A DNA stretch of 13,706 bases from Candidatus Hydrogenedentes bacterium CG07_land_8_20_14_0_80_42_17 (GTDB taxonomy: Bacteria; UBA8481): contig PEWQ01000007.1 of NCBI GenBank assembly GCA_002780065.1, positions 1 to 13,706 of the forward strand. The letters run 5' to 3'. A program made the position numbers and the translations under genes. The notes under the pieces are model-generated. The model ran no database searches. It was given only the letters and a program-made list of their open reading frames with translations, and had not been told where the DNA came from. Shown in pieces: positions 1 through 7,740 of this stretch. The stretch's first letter is position 1, and each line of letters opens with the position of its first letter.

Positions 1-48
1 TGCGAGCGCCGAAGGTGCGAAGCAATCTCTTAATGTTAACAGATTGCT
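1..48. repeat. Candidate dispersed palindromic repeat edge with hairpin
   Basis: A perfect 8-bp inverted repeat, AGCAATCT at 21-28 and AGATTGCT at 41-48, flanks a 12-nt loop that contains GTTAAC. To its left, positions 2-20 are GC-richer and contain GCGAGCG and GTGCGAAGC, so the strand reads like TGCGAGCG...GCGAAGCAATCTC. From memory this resembles a family of dispersed intergenic repeats seen in many bacterial genomes (ATTGCGAG...GAAGCAATCTC). The inverted repeat is seen directly; the family assignment is inference. No T-run follows the stem in the direction of the operon, so it is not a canonical intrinsic terminator for ftsQ. Confidence 0.5.
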
Positions 49-63
49 GGTATGTTATTTTAT

Positions 64-99
64 TTGAAATTGCAAATTGAAAATTGCAAATTGAAAATT
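64..99. repeat. 14-bp AT-rich tandem repeat downstream of ftsQ
   Basis: The 14-mer ATTGCAAATTGAAA occurs twice in perfect tandem at 69-82 and 83-96. A partial unit (TTGAAA) precedes it at 64-69 and ATT follows at 97-99. It lies directly after the ftsQ stop codon and before the inverted repeat at 21-48. Short arrays of this composition are common intergenic low-complexity sequence; no function can be read from it. Confidence 0.8.
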
Positions 100-105
100 T
101 TATTT

Positions 106-909
106 TTAAGGTCGTGTGACTATTTCCTTAAATCTTACATCGATATATTCTTTTGTTTCTCCACGGGAATCAAAAAGTTTCATTGCCCTACGCAACCGTT
201 CTATCTTCGCTTCCATATCTCCTCTTCCCATTCTTATCACTACAGGTGTGCCAACAGTCAGAAGAGTCAAACCGGTATTAGAGTCGAGTCTAATTTCCGA
301 AATGCGCGAGACTAAATCAGGCCGCAATAACCGAATCACTTCGAGCGCTTCCTGAATCAATTCTTTTGAATCACCTGCATTTTCGATTTCAGTTATTATC
401 GGAGCTTTAACATCTTCTCGAGAAGTAATAAGAGGAACAATTGTTCCTTCTGCGTCAATGCCTTTCATCTCGCCGCCGATCTTTACAAGTCCGATCGGCA
501 CCCTCTCCTTTATTTTGATAAGAACTTTTCTAGGGAGATGCCGTTCAACAGCGACGTCAGCAATTCTAGGATTGGCCTTTATTTTCTGAGCAATTTTCTG
601 AAGATCTATTTTAAGAATAGGCTGATTTTTTTTAATTCCTGAAAGCTGAATAATTTCATCAGGAGTAAGCACTACAGTTCCATCTACATCAATATCTTTC
701 ACTATCAATCTATCCTGTGAAAGAACATAGTTGTAAGCTTTATTACCAAAACCGACAACCACTATTCCAATCACAGCGACAAGTAAAAAAACTATAGACA
801 AGGCAATCACTGTTGCCAGGCGATCGACAACTTTCGAAGTAACCTGTGCAGTTTTTCCGCCTCCGACCCGCTGATTGCCGAGAACTCCTCTTGAACGTTT
901 ACGTCTCAT
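106..909 (-). CDS. ftsQ: Cell division protein FtsQ/DivIB
   Basis: FtsQ is a bitopic inner-membrane divisome protein that links early and late division proteins through FtsB and FtsL. The 267-residue product has a short basic cytoplasmic N-terminus (MRRKRSRG), one transmembrane helix at about residues 33-55, and then a POTRA domain at about 67-138 containing the typical core VDGTVVLTPDEIIQLSGI and NPRIADVAVERHLPRKV. A FtsQ-type beta domain fills the remainder to about 265. Length is normal for the family. The ATG overlaps the ddl stop codon (ATGA, 4 bp), so it is probably translationally coupled to ddl; a purine-rich GGAAGAG lies upstream. It is the last gene in the window. Its usual neighbour ftsA does not follow within the remaining 105 bases, so ftsA either lies beyond a repeat-filled gap or is elsewhere. 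Sequence conservation of FtsQ is low; position and architecture make the call firm. Confidence 0.93.
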   Translation of the reverse strand: MRRKRSRGVLGNQRVGGGKTAQVTSKVVDRLATVIALSIVFLLVAVIGIVVVGFGNKAYNYVLSQDRLIVKDIDVDGTVVLTPDEIIQLSGIKKNQPILKIDLQKIAQKIKANPRIADVAVERHLPRKVLIKIKERVPIGLVKIGGEMKGIDAEGTIVPLITSREDVKAPIITEIENAGDSKELIQEALEVIRLLRPDLVSRISEIRLDSNTGLTLLTVGTPVVIRMGRGDMEAKIERLRRAMKLFDSRGETKEYIDVRFKEIVTRP

Positions 910-1811
910 CTGCTCTCTTCCAAACCCAAATGAATAATTTTGTCAACCAGCTCATGAAACTCTATTCCTGCGGCTCGAGCCGCCTTCGGCAAAAGCGATG
1001 TCTCCGTCATTCCCGGTATTGTATTTACCTCTAAAATTTCTATTCCATCTTTTCCAACTATCATATCTACTCTGCTCATTCCTGAGCATCCTAACTCCCG
1101 ATAAATTGCAAGTCCTAATGCCTGACAATCTTCGATAACATCTTTCGGTAATCTTGCCGGAATAATATATTCAGTTGCACCCACAGTATATTTCGAGGCG
1201 TAGTCGTATCTTCCTGATTTAGGAGCAATTTGAATCACCGGCAAAGCAGTTGGCTCATGATTGCCGATAATCCCTACTGTCACTTCTGAACCGGAAACAA
1301 ATTTTTCAATAAGTATTTTCGAGTCGTGACACAGCGCAGTTTTGATCGCCAATTCAGTTTTAGAAGAATCTTCAACTATCGTCATTCCGATAGATGAGCC
1401 TTCTCGAGAAGGTTTCACAACGAACGGAGGTTTGAACTCAGGCATGCTGTAGTTAATTCCTCTTTCGACAACCGCGAAATCCGGAGTAGGCAGACCTGCA
1501 GACCGAATAATTCTTTTGGTAAAAATTTTATCCATTGCCGCAGACGATGCCAAGACTCCAGAACCCGTATAAGGAATATCTAGAATCTCCAAGAGTCCCT
1601 GAATCGTTCCATCTTCACCAAATTTCCCATGAAGCGCAATGAATACAATATCCGGTGAGGCATCAAGTATCTCACGAGCAACTCCCCTGCCCGGATCGAT
1701 CGCAATTCCCTCATAACCCAACTTAAGAAGAGCCGACAGCACCGCCTGACCTGTTCTCAGCGATACTTCGCGTTCTCTCGACATTCCTCCAAGCAACACT
1801 GCTACGCGCAT
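906..1811 (-). CDS. ddl: D-alanine--D-alanine ligase
   Basis: Ddl joins two D-alanines with ATP to give the dipeptide that MurF adds to the peptidoglycan precursor. The 301-residue ATP-grasp protein is of typical DdlB length. The N-terminal glycine-rich loop is VLLGGMSREREVSL, with Glu13 matching the catalytic Glu of E. coli DdlB (E15). The serine loop is REGSSIGM (136-143). The omega loop YDYASKY (202-208) has Tyr208 in the position of DdlB Tyr216, which favours D-Ala-D-Ala over D-Ala-D-lactate synthesis. Metal ligands are Asp249, Glu261 and Asn263 (EVNTIPGMTETSL). The start is ATG with an AAAGGA ribosome-binding site about 7 nt upstream; it lies 15 bp after murB and overlaps ftsQ by 4 bp. 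A cytoplasmic enzyme with nothing missing. Confidence 0.97.
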   Translation of the reverse strand: MRVAVLLGGMSREREVSLRTGQAVLSALLKLGYEGIAIDPGRGVAREILDASPDIVFIALHGKFGEDGTIQGLLEILDIPYTGSGVLASSAAMDKIFTKRIIRSAGLPTPDFAVVERGINYSMPEFKPPFVVKPSREGSSIGMTIVEDSSKTELAIKTALCHDSKILIEKFVSGSEVTVGIIGNHEPTALPVIQIAPKSGRYDYASKYTVGATEYIIPARLPKDVIEDCQALGLAIYRELGCSGMSRVDMIVGKDGIEILEVNTIPGMTETSLLPKAARAAGIEFHELVDKIIHLGLEESR

Positions 1812-1826
1812 TATTAATCCTTTCCT

Positions 1827-2771
1827 TCAGAATTTTCCGAGCATTCTAACTTCAGAACGCAACTCTATTCCAAACTTATTCTTCACTTCCATCTTAGCAA
1901 GGTCAATAAGCGCTTTAACATCTTGCGCTTTTGCATTGCCTAAATTCACTATAAAGTTTGCGTGCATTGTCGAAATCTGAGCTCCACCAATTGTGTGTCC
2001 CTTCAGACCTGCTTCTTCAATCAAACGCGCCGCAAAATCATTTTGCGGATTTGCAAAAACTGATCCGCAATTTGGAAGCTGAAGCGGCTGAGTATTCTTG
2101 CGATGTTCCAAAGCGGTTCTTGCCATATCTTCTCTAAAAGGTGAATTGCCTAATCTGACAATAGCAAAAAGAATAAATTCACCGGTATGCTGAAATCTAG
2201 ATGTTCGGTATCCGAAACCACATGCAGTCGCATTAGTCTCGCAAACAGTTCCTCCACGTCCTTCGACTATGACCTTCTCAATTACATCCTTCATCTCTCC
2301 GAGATCAGTTCCCGCATTCATGAATATTGCACCGCCAACAGTTCCTGGAACTCCAAAAGCCCATTCCAATCCTGAAGCGTTTCTGTCTTTGAAAGCTCTT
2401 GCGAGATCAGGCAATCTAACTGCCGCACCAACCTTCATCAAACCTGAATCCGCATCTTCTTCAAGCGAAGTGAATGCTCCGCCAAGCTTTATCACCAATC
2501 CTCTTAAGCCTTCGTCAGAGACAAGCAAGTTCGAGCCGGCGCCAATGATGAACATTGCCATTCCTCTGCTTCGAGCAACAATTCTTGCAACAGAAAGATC
2601 ATCAGGAGTTTGAGCAATAAAAAACCAGTCAGCAGGTCCGCCGATTTTAAAGTGCGTATGTTTGTAAAGAGGCTCATTTTTTACTGATCCTAAAAGATTC
2701 ATCACCTCTTCAATACTCAAATTATTAATCGTGCCGCCGTTGGAGCCGAGAAAAATTTTAGTGTCGCTCAT
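1827..2771 (-). CDS. murB: UDP-N-acetylenolpyruvoylglucosamine reductase MurB
   Basis: MurB is the FAD enzyme that reduces UDP-GlcNAc-enolpyruvate with NADPH to UDP-MurNAc, the second committed step of peptidoglycan synthesis. The 314-residue protein shows the FAD-binding segment GAGSNLLV (77-84) and GVPGTVGGA (140-148), the YRTSRF motif (188-193) with the active-site arginine, the proton-donor serine in GSVFANP (Ser237), and the C-terminal Glu in RSEVRMLG (Glu307). It looks like a type II enzyme, without the tyrosine-loop insertion of E. coli MurB. The N-terminus before KHTHFKIGGPAD is about 36 residues, slightly long, but the ATG has a well-placed AAGGA 7 nt upstream. It starts 3 bp after murC ends. 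murA, the preceding enzyme, is not in the window. Confidence 0.97.
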   Translation of the reverse strand: MSDTKIFLGSNGGTINNLSIEEVMNLLGSVKNEPLYKHTHFKIGGPADWFFIAQTPDDLSVARIVARSRGMAMFIIGAGSNLLVSDEGLRGLVIKLGGAFTSLEEDADSGLMKVGAAVRLPDLARAFKDRNASGLEWAFGVPGTVGGAIFMNAGTDLGEMKDVIEKVIVEGRGGTVCETNATACGFGYRTSRFQHTGEFILFAIVRLGNSPFREDMARTALEHRKNTQPLQLPNCGSVFANPQNDFAARLIEEAGLKGHTIGGAQISTMHANFIVNLGNAKAQDVKALIDLAKMEVKNKFGIELRSEVRMLGKF

Positions 2772-2774
2772 AAT

Positions 2775-4142
2775 TCATTCCTTCAGCAACTTATCGCCTA
2801 ATCCAGTGATACTGCCCGCTCCAAGAGTAATTACAATATCTCCTTCGTTAAGTTCCCCTGCAATTATTTCCGGGCTCGGCTCATCTTCAATCACTTTGAA
2901 ATTGATATAACTTTTCAGTTTCAAAGAAGAAGCAATGAGTTCTGAAGTCACTCCTTCCCGAGGCATCTCGCCTGCGGGATAGATAGGAAGAAGCCAGATA
3001 AAATCAGCCGCAGTAAGAGCAGTTGCAAATTTATCATAAAGAAGAGAAGTCCTCGAATATCTGTGAGGCTGAAAGATAACCACTATTCGTCCTCTGTTAT
3101 CATTGAGAAGGGTTTTTGCCGCCGCAATAGTAGCTGTAATCTCTGTTGGGTGATGCCCGTAATCGTCATAAACCGACCAGCCTTTTTTCGATCTACCTTT
3201 GAATTGAAGTCTCCTGTCCACACCTTTAAAAGCTTCGAGCCCTTGAATGACCTTATCGGGCTGAATTCCGAGTTCAAGCCCCACTGCCGAAGCGGCAAGC
3301 GAATTCGAGACATTGTGAAGACCATGAATTTTCAAAAAGACATGTCCCATCTTTTTTCCGCGATAGACCAAATCATATTTTGACCCGTCTCTGACAATCT
3401 CGATATTTTCAGCCTGCACATCTGCGCCGGCGCTTAATCCGTAGCTTACCATTCGTCTGCTTGACAAAGTCATAATGCTCGAAAGTCTGATGTCGTCTTT
3501 GCAAAGAACTCCAAAACCGTAAAACGGAACCTTGTTTGCAAACTCCTTAAACGCAGTTGTAAGCGATGCCATGTCTCCGTAATGTTCAAGATGATCGTCA
3601 TCGATGTTTGTAATTACAGAAACTGCGGGTGAAAGTTTCAGGAACGATCCGTCCGATTCATCCGCCTCCGCAACAAAGTAATCTCCCAAACCGCGCTTAG
3701 CGCCGCTTCCAATCTGTTCGAGCCGGCCTCCGATAACAACAGTAGGGTCCAAACCTCCTGAAGAGAGAACAAACGCAGTCAGAGAAGTAGTAGTAGTTTT
3801 ACCGTGAGTTCCCGCAATAGCAATTCCGTACTTCATTCTCATCAATTCAGCAAGCATCTCGGCTCGAGCCACAACGGTAATGCCGCGTTCGTAAGCTGAT
3901 CTGACTTCAGGATTTTCTCTTCCAACCGCAGAAGAGACAACAACAGCGTCGGCAGAGCCGATATTCTCTGCTCTATGTCCAATCGCAATCTTAGCTCCAA
4001 GAGCATTCAATCGATCCGTGACAGCCGACTTTTTTATATCGGAACCGCTCACTTGATACTTCATCGAAAGCAAGAGTTCAGCAATTCCGCTCATTCCGGA
4101 ACCGCCAATCCCGACAAAATGAATTCTTTGAACTCTGATCAT
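2775..4142 (-). CDS. murC: UDP-N-acetylmuramate--L-alanine ligase MurC
   Basis: MurC is the first Mur ligase and adds L-Ala to UDP-MurNAc at the expense of ATP in the cytoplasm. The 455 residues follow the family plan: a Rossmann UDP-binding domain starting with HFVGIGGSGMSG (8-19), a central ATPase domain with P-loop GTHGKTTT (111-118), EADESDGSF (159-167) and NIDDDHLEHYGD (179-190), the inter-domain HNVSN motif (276-280), and a C-terminal domain with DDYGHHPTEI (326-335) and QPHRYSR (358-364). All expected catalytic positions are present. The start ATG overlaps the murG stop (ATGA), and GGAG about 7 nt upstream lies within the end of murG. Confidence 0.98.
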   Translation of the reverse strand: MIRVQRIHFVGIGGSGMSGIAELLLSMKYQVSGSDIKKSAVTDRLNALGAKIAIGHRAENIGSADAVVVSSAVGRENPEVRSAYERGITVVARAEMLAELMRMKYGIAIAGTHGKTTTTSLTAFVLSSGGLDPTVVIGGRLEQIGSGAKRGLGDYFVAEADESDGSFLKLSPAVSVITNIDDDHLEHYGDMASLTTAFKEFANKVPFYGFGVLCKDDIRLSSIMTLSSRRMVSYGLSAGADVQAENIEIVRDGSKYDLVYRGKKMGHVFLKIHGLHNVSNSLAASAVGLELGIQPDKVIQGLEAFKGVDRRLQFKGRSKKGWSVYDDYGHHPTEITATIAAAKTLLNDNRGRIVVIFQPHRYSRTSLLYDKFATALTAADFIWLLPIYPAGEMPREGVTSELIASSLKLKSYINFKVIEDEPSPEIIAGELNEGDIVITLGAGSITGLGDKLLKE

Positions 4143-5242
4143 TCCTTAGCTCCGCTTTCAATTACTTTTTCAATCTCATCAGCCATTTTTTTTGCCGAAT
4201 CCGGATCACAAAAACTGCGCACCGACTCGGACATTACAAACCTTTTTTTAGAATCATTAATCAGCATTGAAATAGAATCATACAACTTTTCAGAAACTTC
4301 TTCATCGCAAATCATCTCCGCCGCATTACTTTCCTTCAGCTTAAGAGCATTTGCTTTCTGATGATCGCCGGTCGCGTATGGAAATGGAACAAGTATCGAC
4401 GGAATACCAATAGCGGCTATTTCAGCCACTGTCATCGCTCCGGAGCGAGTTACGGCGATATCAGCCGCTGAAAGTGCAGCAGGCATATTATCAATGTAAG
4501 GAAGAATCCGCATTTTCTCGCTTGGAACTCCGGACATTCTCATAACATTTTCAAAATGTTCAGTTCCCGTCCCCCAAATAATAAAAATTTTCTCATCGGC
4601 CAACCGTTTCGCAATCGCAGAAACAGCCCTGTTGATCGAAATAGAACCCCGAGAGCCTCCAAAAAAAAGAACGGCAATATCATTTTCTTTTAGACCGAAT
4701 TCTTTTCGAGCCAACTTTCTATTCGTGCAAAAAAAATCTTTTCGAACAGGAAGCCCGATTTTTTTTACCGGACACTTCCAGAAATTTTCTTTCGGTTCCC
4801 ATGCTGAGATACACAATGCCGCAAAATTGCTTAAGATTTTATTTGCCAATCCGGGCACTGCGTTCTGCTCATTGATGATAACAGGTATTCCGAGACTCCA
4901 CGCCGCAAATGCGGAGGAAAAGCTCACATAGCCTCCAGTGCCCAGCAGAGCCTGCGGCCGCTTCTTTTGCAAAATGTTGCGGCCGGAAATAATCCCACGC
5001 AAATTTTGAATTAATTCTGAAAATATAAGCCACGGTTTTTTTCGTTCTATCGGAGCCGCCTCGACTACAAAAAAATCAAACCCGGCTTTAGGAACGATGC
5101 GATTTTCAAGACCTCGTTCAGTGCCAAGAAAAAAAGATTCTCCGCCGCGGTTTCTTAACTCTTCAGCAACAGCAATTCCAGGATAAACATGTCCTCCGGT
5201 TCCTCCGCCTGCAATCGCAAGCAATAACTTTTTTTCTTTCAT
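4139..5242 (-). CDS. murG: Lipid II synthase MurG (UDP-GlcNAc transferase)
   Basis: MurG transfers GlcNAc from UDP-GlcNAc to lipid I on the inner face of the cytoplasmic membrane, forming lipid II. This GT28 (GT-B fold) protein has 367 residues, normal for the family. Motifs in order: G-loop GGGTGGHVYPG (12-22), GTGGYVSF (101-108), INEQNAVPGLANK (123-135), the second G-loop FFGGSRGS (193-200), and the donor-site block RSGAMTVAEIAAIGIPS (266-282) followed by GDHQKANA (292-299). The usual SQG of the second loop in E. coli is SRG here, a tolerated variation. It starts 4 bp after ftsW, with no strong Shine-Dalgarno, so coupling to ftsW is likely. Three 8-nt homopolymer runs lie in the coding region (4661-4668, 4729-4736, 4759-4766); the frame is open through all of them. 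Confidence 0.97.
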   Translation of the reverse strand: MKEKKLLLAIAGGGTGGHVYPGIAVAEELRNRGGESFFLGTERGLENRIVPKAGFDFFVVEAAPIERKKPWLIFSELIQNLRGIISGRNILQKKRPQALLGTGGYVSFSSAFAAWSLGIPVIINEQNAVPGLANKILSNFAALCISAWEPKENFWKCPVKKIGLPVRKDFFCTNRKLARKEFGLKENDIAVLFFGGSRGSISINRAVSAIAKRLADEKIFIIWGTGTEHFENVMRMSGVPSEKMRILPYIDNMPAALSAADIAVTRSGAMTVAEIAAIGIPSILVPFPYATGDHQKANALKLKESNAAEMICDEEVSEKLYDSISMLINDSKKRFVMSESVRSFCDPDSAKKMADEIEKVIESGAKE

Positions 5243-5246
5243 TTAG

Positions 5247-6431
5247 TTACGACACTCGTCTCGAAATTCCCCAAAGTATACCGAGTGAAGACATCATGAA
5301 GATAAGACTCGTTCCGCCGTATGAAACAAAAGGCAGAGGTACTCCGGTCGTAGGCGCCAATCCTGACACTACCATCAGATTCAAGCCTGCCTGCATGCTT
5401 ACCATCGCAGTTATTCCTATTGCCACATATCTTGCAAACGGAATCGATTGCCTAATTGCAATTCGATATCCTTTCCATGAAATTATTCCGAAAAGCACAA
5501 CGATCAATGATGCAATAACAAATCCCAATTCCTCCGCAATAACTGCAAAAATAAAATCAGTGTGAGCTTCAGGAAGAAAACCCAATTTCTGAATTGAAGC
5601 TCCGAGTCCCTTTCCGAATATTCCTCCACTTCCCATTGCTATCCAGCACTGAATTATCTGATAGCCTTTTCTTCTCGGGTCAGACCATGGATCGAGAAAC
5701 CCCATAATTCTATCCATTCGATACGGTTCCTTCCAAATAAGCAGAATCGCAACCAGAACTGCCGCTCCAGCTCCGATAAGCACATACCGCCATGGAACTC
5801 CAGCGACAAAAAGGATCACGCATCCTATCGCCAAAACCGTAAAAGCTGTATCGAAGTCAGGCTGAAGAAGAATTAGAAATGAATAGATCAATGGCAGAAC
5901 CATGCATTTTAATATTCCTGATAAAGTGCAAACTCTTTCGCTAAACTTGGAAACATACCGAGCCACCATCAATGCGGAAGCCAGTCGTGCAAATTCCGAA
6001 GGCTGAAATCTGAATCCGAATCCTAAATTTATCCATCGGCGCGCGCCTTTTATTTCGCTTCCAATTCCCGGAATTAATACAGCAATCAAAAGTAAAAGTG
6101 TAAGCAATCCAAAACCTACGGTTATTTTTTCCAGCTTCGCAAGCGATATTTTAGAAAAGTAAATCATTGCGAATAGACCAACTAGCGCCGAGCAAAATTG
6201 TCTTATCAGAAAATGGCTCGATGAGCCGTATGTTTCGAAGCCCTTTGATGAGCCTGCAGAGTAGACCGAAACGATTCCGATTGCCACGAGAATCATCGTA
6301 GTAGTCGCAAGAAGAGAATCAGGCGGAGCTAAAAGCTCATCTTTCGGCAGAGAGAATACTGTCTTGGCAGCATTTTTTCGTCCAGAATAATTCGGCTGGT
6401 ATTTTTGTTCGGAAGAGCTTTGCCGTATCAT
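5247..6431 (-). CDS. ftsW: Septal peptidoglycan glycosyltransferase FtsW
   Basis: FtsW is the SEDS-family polymerase that makes glycan strands from lipid II at the division site, normally partnered by the class B PBP FtsI. The 394-residue protein has a cytoplasmic N-terminal tail of about 40 residues and about ten hydrophobic segments. Family motifs: KGARRWINLG (128-137), QPSEFARL (143-150), PDFDTAF (191-197), GFLDPWSDP (244-252), LPEAHTDFIFAVIAEE (286-301) and TTGVPLPFVSYGGTS (361-375). Asp292 in HTDF aligns with the putative catalytic Asp297 of E. coli FtsW. Placement between murD and murG in a dcw cluster separates FtsW from its paralogue RodA. The ATG overlaps the murD stop by 4 bp. Its usual partner gene ftsI is absent from this cluster. 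Confidence 0.97.
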   Translation of the reverse strand: MIRQSSSEQKYQPNYSGRKNAAKTVFSLPKDELLAPPDSLLATTTMILVAIGIVSVYSAGSSKGFETYGSSSHFLIRQFCSALVGLFAMIYFSKISLAKLEKITVGFGLLTLLLLIAVLIPGIGSEIKGARRWINLGFGFRFQPSEFARLASALMVARYVSKFSERVCTLSGILKCMVLPLIYSFLILLQPDFDTAFTVLAIGCVILFVAGVPWRYVLIGAGAAVLVAILLIWKEPYRMDRIMGFLDPWSDPRRKGYQIIQCWIAMGSGGIFGKGLGASIQKLGFLPEAHTDFIFAVIAEELGFVIASLIVVLFGIISWKGYRIAIRQSIPFARYVAIGITAMVSMQAGLNLMVVSGLAPTTGVPLPFVSYGGTSLIFMMSSLGILWGISRRVS

Positions 6432-7738
6432 AAATCTTTTTCCATTTGTAATTCAGAAAAGGCTTTTTTAAATCGTTCGCCTCGTTCTACATAATCCTTA
6501 AATTGGTCGTAAGACGAACACGCCGGAGATAAAATCACTGAAGCATCAGGTTTCGCAAGTTCATACGCTCTCTTCACTGCAGAATCAAATTTAAAAACTA
6601 TTTCTCCGCCCAATATCTTTTGAATTCGTTCCGCGGCATTGCCGTAAGATACAACGCATCTGCATTTTTTTCTTACAAGATCCAATATTTCGGAATAGTC
6701 CTCGCCTTTGTCTTTTCCGCCCATTACAAGCACAATCGGCGAATCAAGCCGCAATAATGCGGCCTCAACTGAATGAACATTCGTTGCCTTCGAATCATCG
6801 TAGAAAACTACATCTCCAATCGATCCTATCTTCTCGATCCTGTGGGGCAAGCCTTTAAATTTTCTGAGCACTTCCATCATCTCATCAAAATCAACGCCTA
6901 AAATGTCTGCCACTGCAACTGCGGAGAGAAGATTTTCCGGAGCTTTCACAGCTTCTAAAATTTGCGAATTGAATTCACGGCGCAAATTATAATCAGCTTT
7001 TTTTTGAGCCGACACTTTCACAACTTTTATGTTTCTCAATTCATCCGCAAGTCCTGCAGTGTATTCATCGTCGATATTCAAAACGGCAATGTCTTCCTTT
7101 TGCATATTCATAAAGATCCTGCGTTTTGCTTCTGCATATTCATTAATGTTCGAATATCTATCGAGATGATCCGAACGAAGATTTAGAAAGACTGCGATGT
7201 CAGGTCTAAACTTTTCTATAGTTTCGAGTTGAAACGAAGAAATTTCCAGAACGCACAAATCCTCCGGTCTTGCAGATAGAGCTGCTTCTGATGCCGCCGT
7301 TCCAATATTTCCTCCGACATAAGTCTTACCATTTTTATAGCATTGCGAAAGAATATTTCCTAACAAAGTTGTCGTAGTGGTCTTTCCATTGGTCCCTGTA
7401 ATTGCTACTGTCCTGCACGGCAAGCTCCGCCATGCAAGTTCAAGTTCGCTCCATATTCTTCCGGTATAATTCTTCAATATAGGAATCGAAAGCGGTATTC
7501 CCGGAGAAAGAACAATCAGGTCGGCAGAAAGAGCTTTCTTCGTATTATTGCCCGACTCATGCTCGTAATGATTAAGTTCTATGCGCGACTTTTCATCGAG
7601 AGCTTCTTCCGGTTTCGCTTCAGAAACGAAGACCTTTGCCCCGAGCTTTTCGCATAGCCGAGCCGCGGCAATTCCAGATCGCGCCCAGCCTAAAATTGTC
7701 ACGTTCTGTCCGGTCAAAATACAATTTTCTTTCAGCAT
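6428..7738 (-). CDS. murD: UDP-MurNAc-L-alanine--D-glutamate ligase MurD
   Basis: MurD adds D-Glu to UDP-MurNAc-L-Ala using ATP. The 436 residues show the N-terminal Rossmann domain (VTILGWARSGIAAA, 13-26), P-loop GTNGKTTT (115-122), LEISSFQLE (164-172), the histidine motif NLRSDHLDRY (186-195), the likely carbamylated Lys205 in YAEAKRRIF, LPHRIE (297-302), YDDSKATN (313-320) and SPACSSYDQFKDYVERG (404-420). Odd: the segment after ADYNL (about 248-270) is about 15 residues shorter than in E. coli MurD, and the usual HNxxN motif reads KAPEN (265-269), so the first conserved Asn is replaced by Ala. All other key residues are kept and the frame is intact, so it is probably functional but divergent. 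ATG with GAGG upstream; it starts 2 bp after mraY ends and overlaps ftsW by 4 bp. Confidence 0.95.
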   Translation of the reverse strand: MLKENCILTGQNVTILGWARSGIAAARLCEKLGAKVFVSEAKPEEALDEKSRIELNHYEHESGNNTKKALSADLIVLSPGIPLSIPILKNYTGRIWSELELAWRSLPCRTVAITGTNGKTTTTTLLGNILSQCYKNGKTYVGGNIGTAASEAALSARPEDLCVLEISSFQLETIEKFRPDIAVFLNLRSDHLDRYSNINEYAEAKRRIFMNMQKEDIAVLNIDDEYTAGLADELRNIKVVKVSAQKKADYNLRREFNSQILEAVKAPENLLSAVAVADILGVDFDEMMEVLRKFKGLPHRIEKIGSIGDVVFYDDSKATNVHSVEAALLRLDSPIVLVMGGKDKGEDYSEILDLVRKKCRCVVSYGNAAERIQKILGGEIVFKFDSAVKRAYELAKPDASVILSPACSSYDQFKDYVERGERFKKAFSELQMEKDL

Positions 7739-7740
7739 CT

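Noticed and set aside
21-48. Hairpin as an intrinsic terminator of the operon.
   Set aside because: The stem is only 8 bp and AT-rich, the loop is 12 nt, and no T-run follows in the direction of transcription. On the opposite strand a T-rich stretch follows, but the stem is still weak.
64-99. Repeats near the left edge considered as a CRISPR remnant.
   Set aside because: The units are contiguous 14-mers without spacers, and there are no cas genes.
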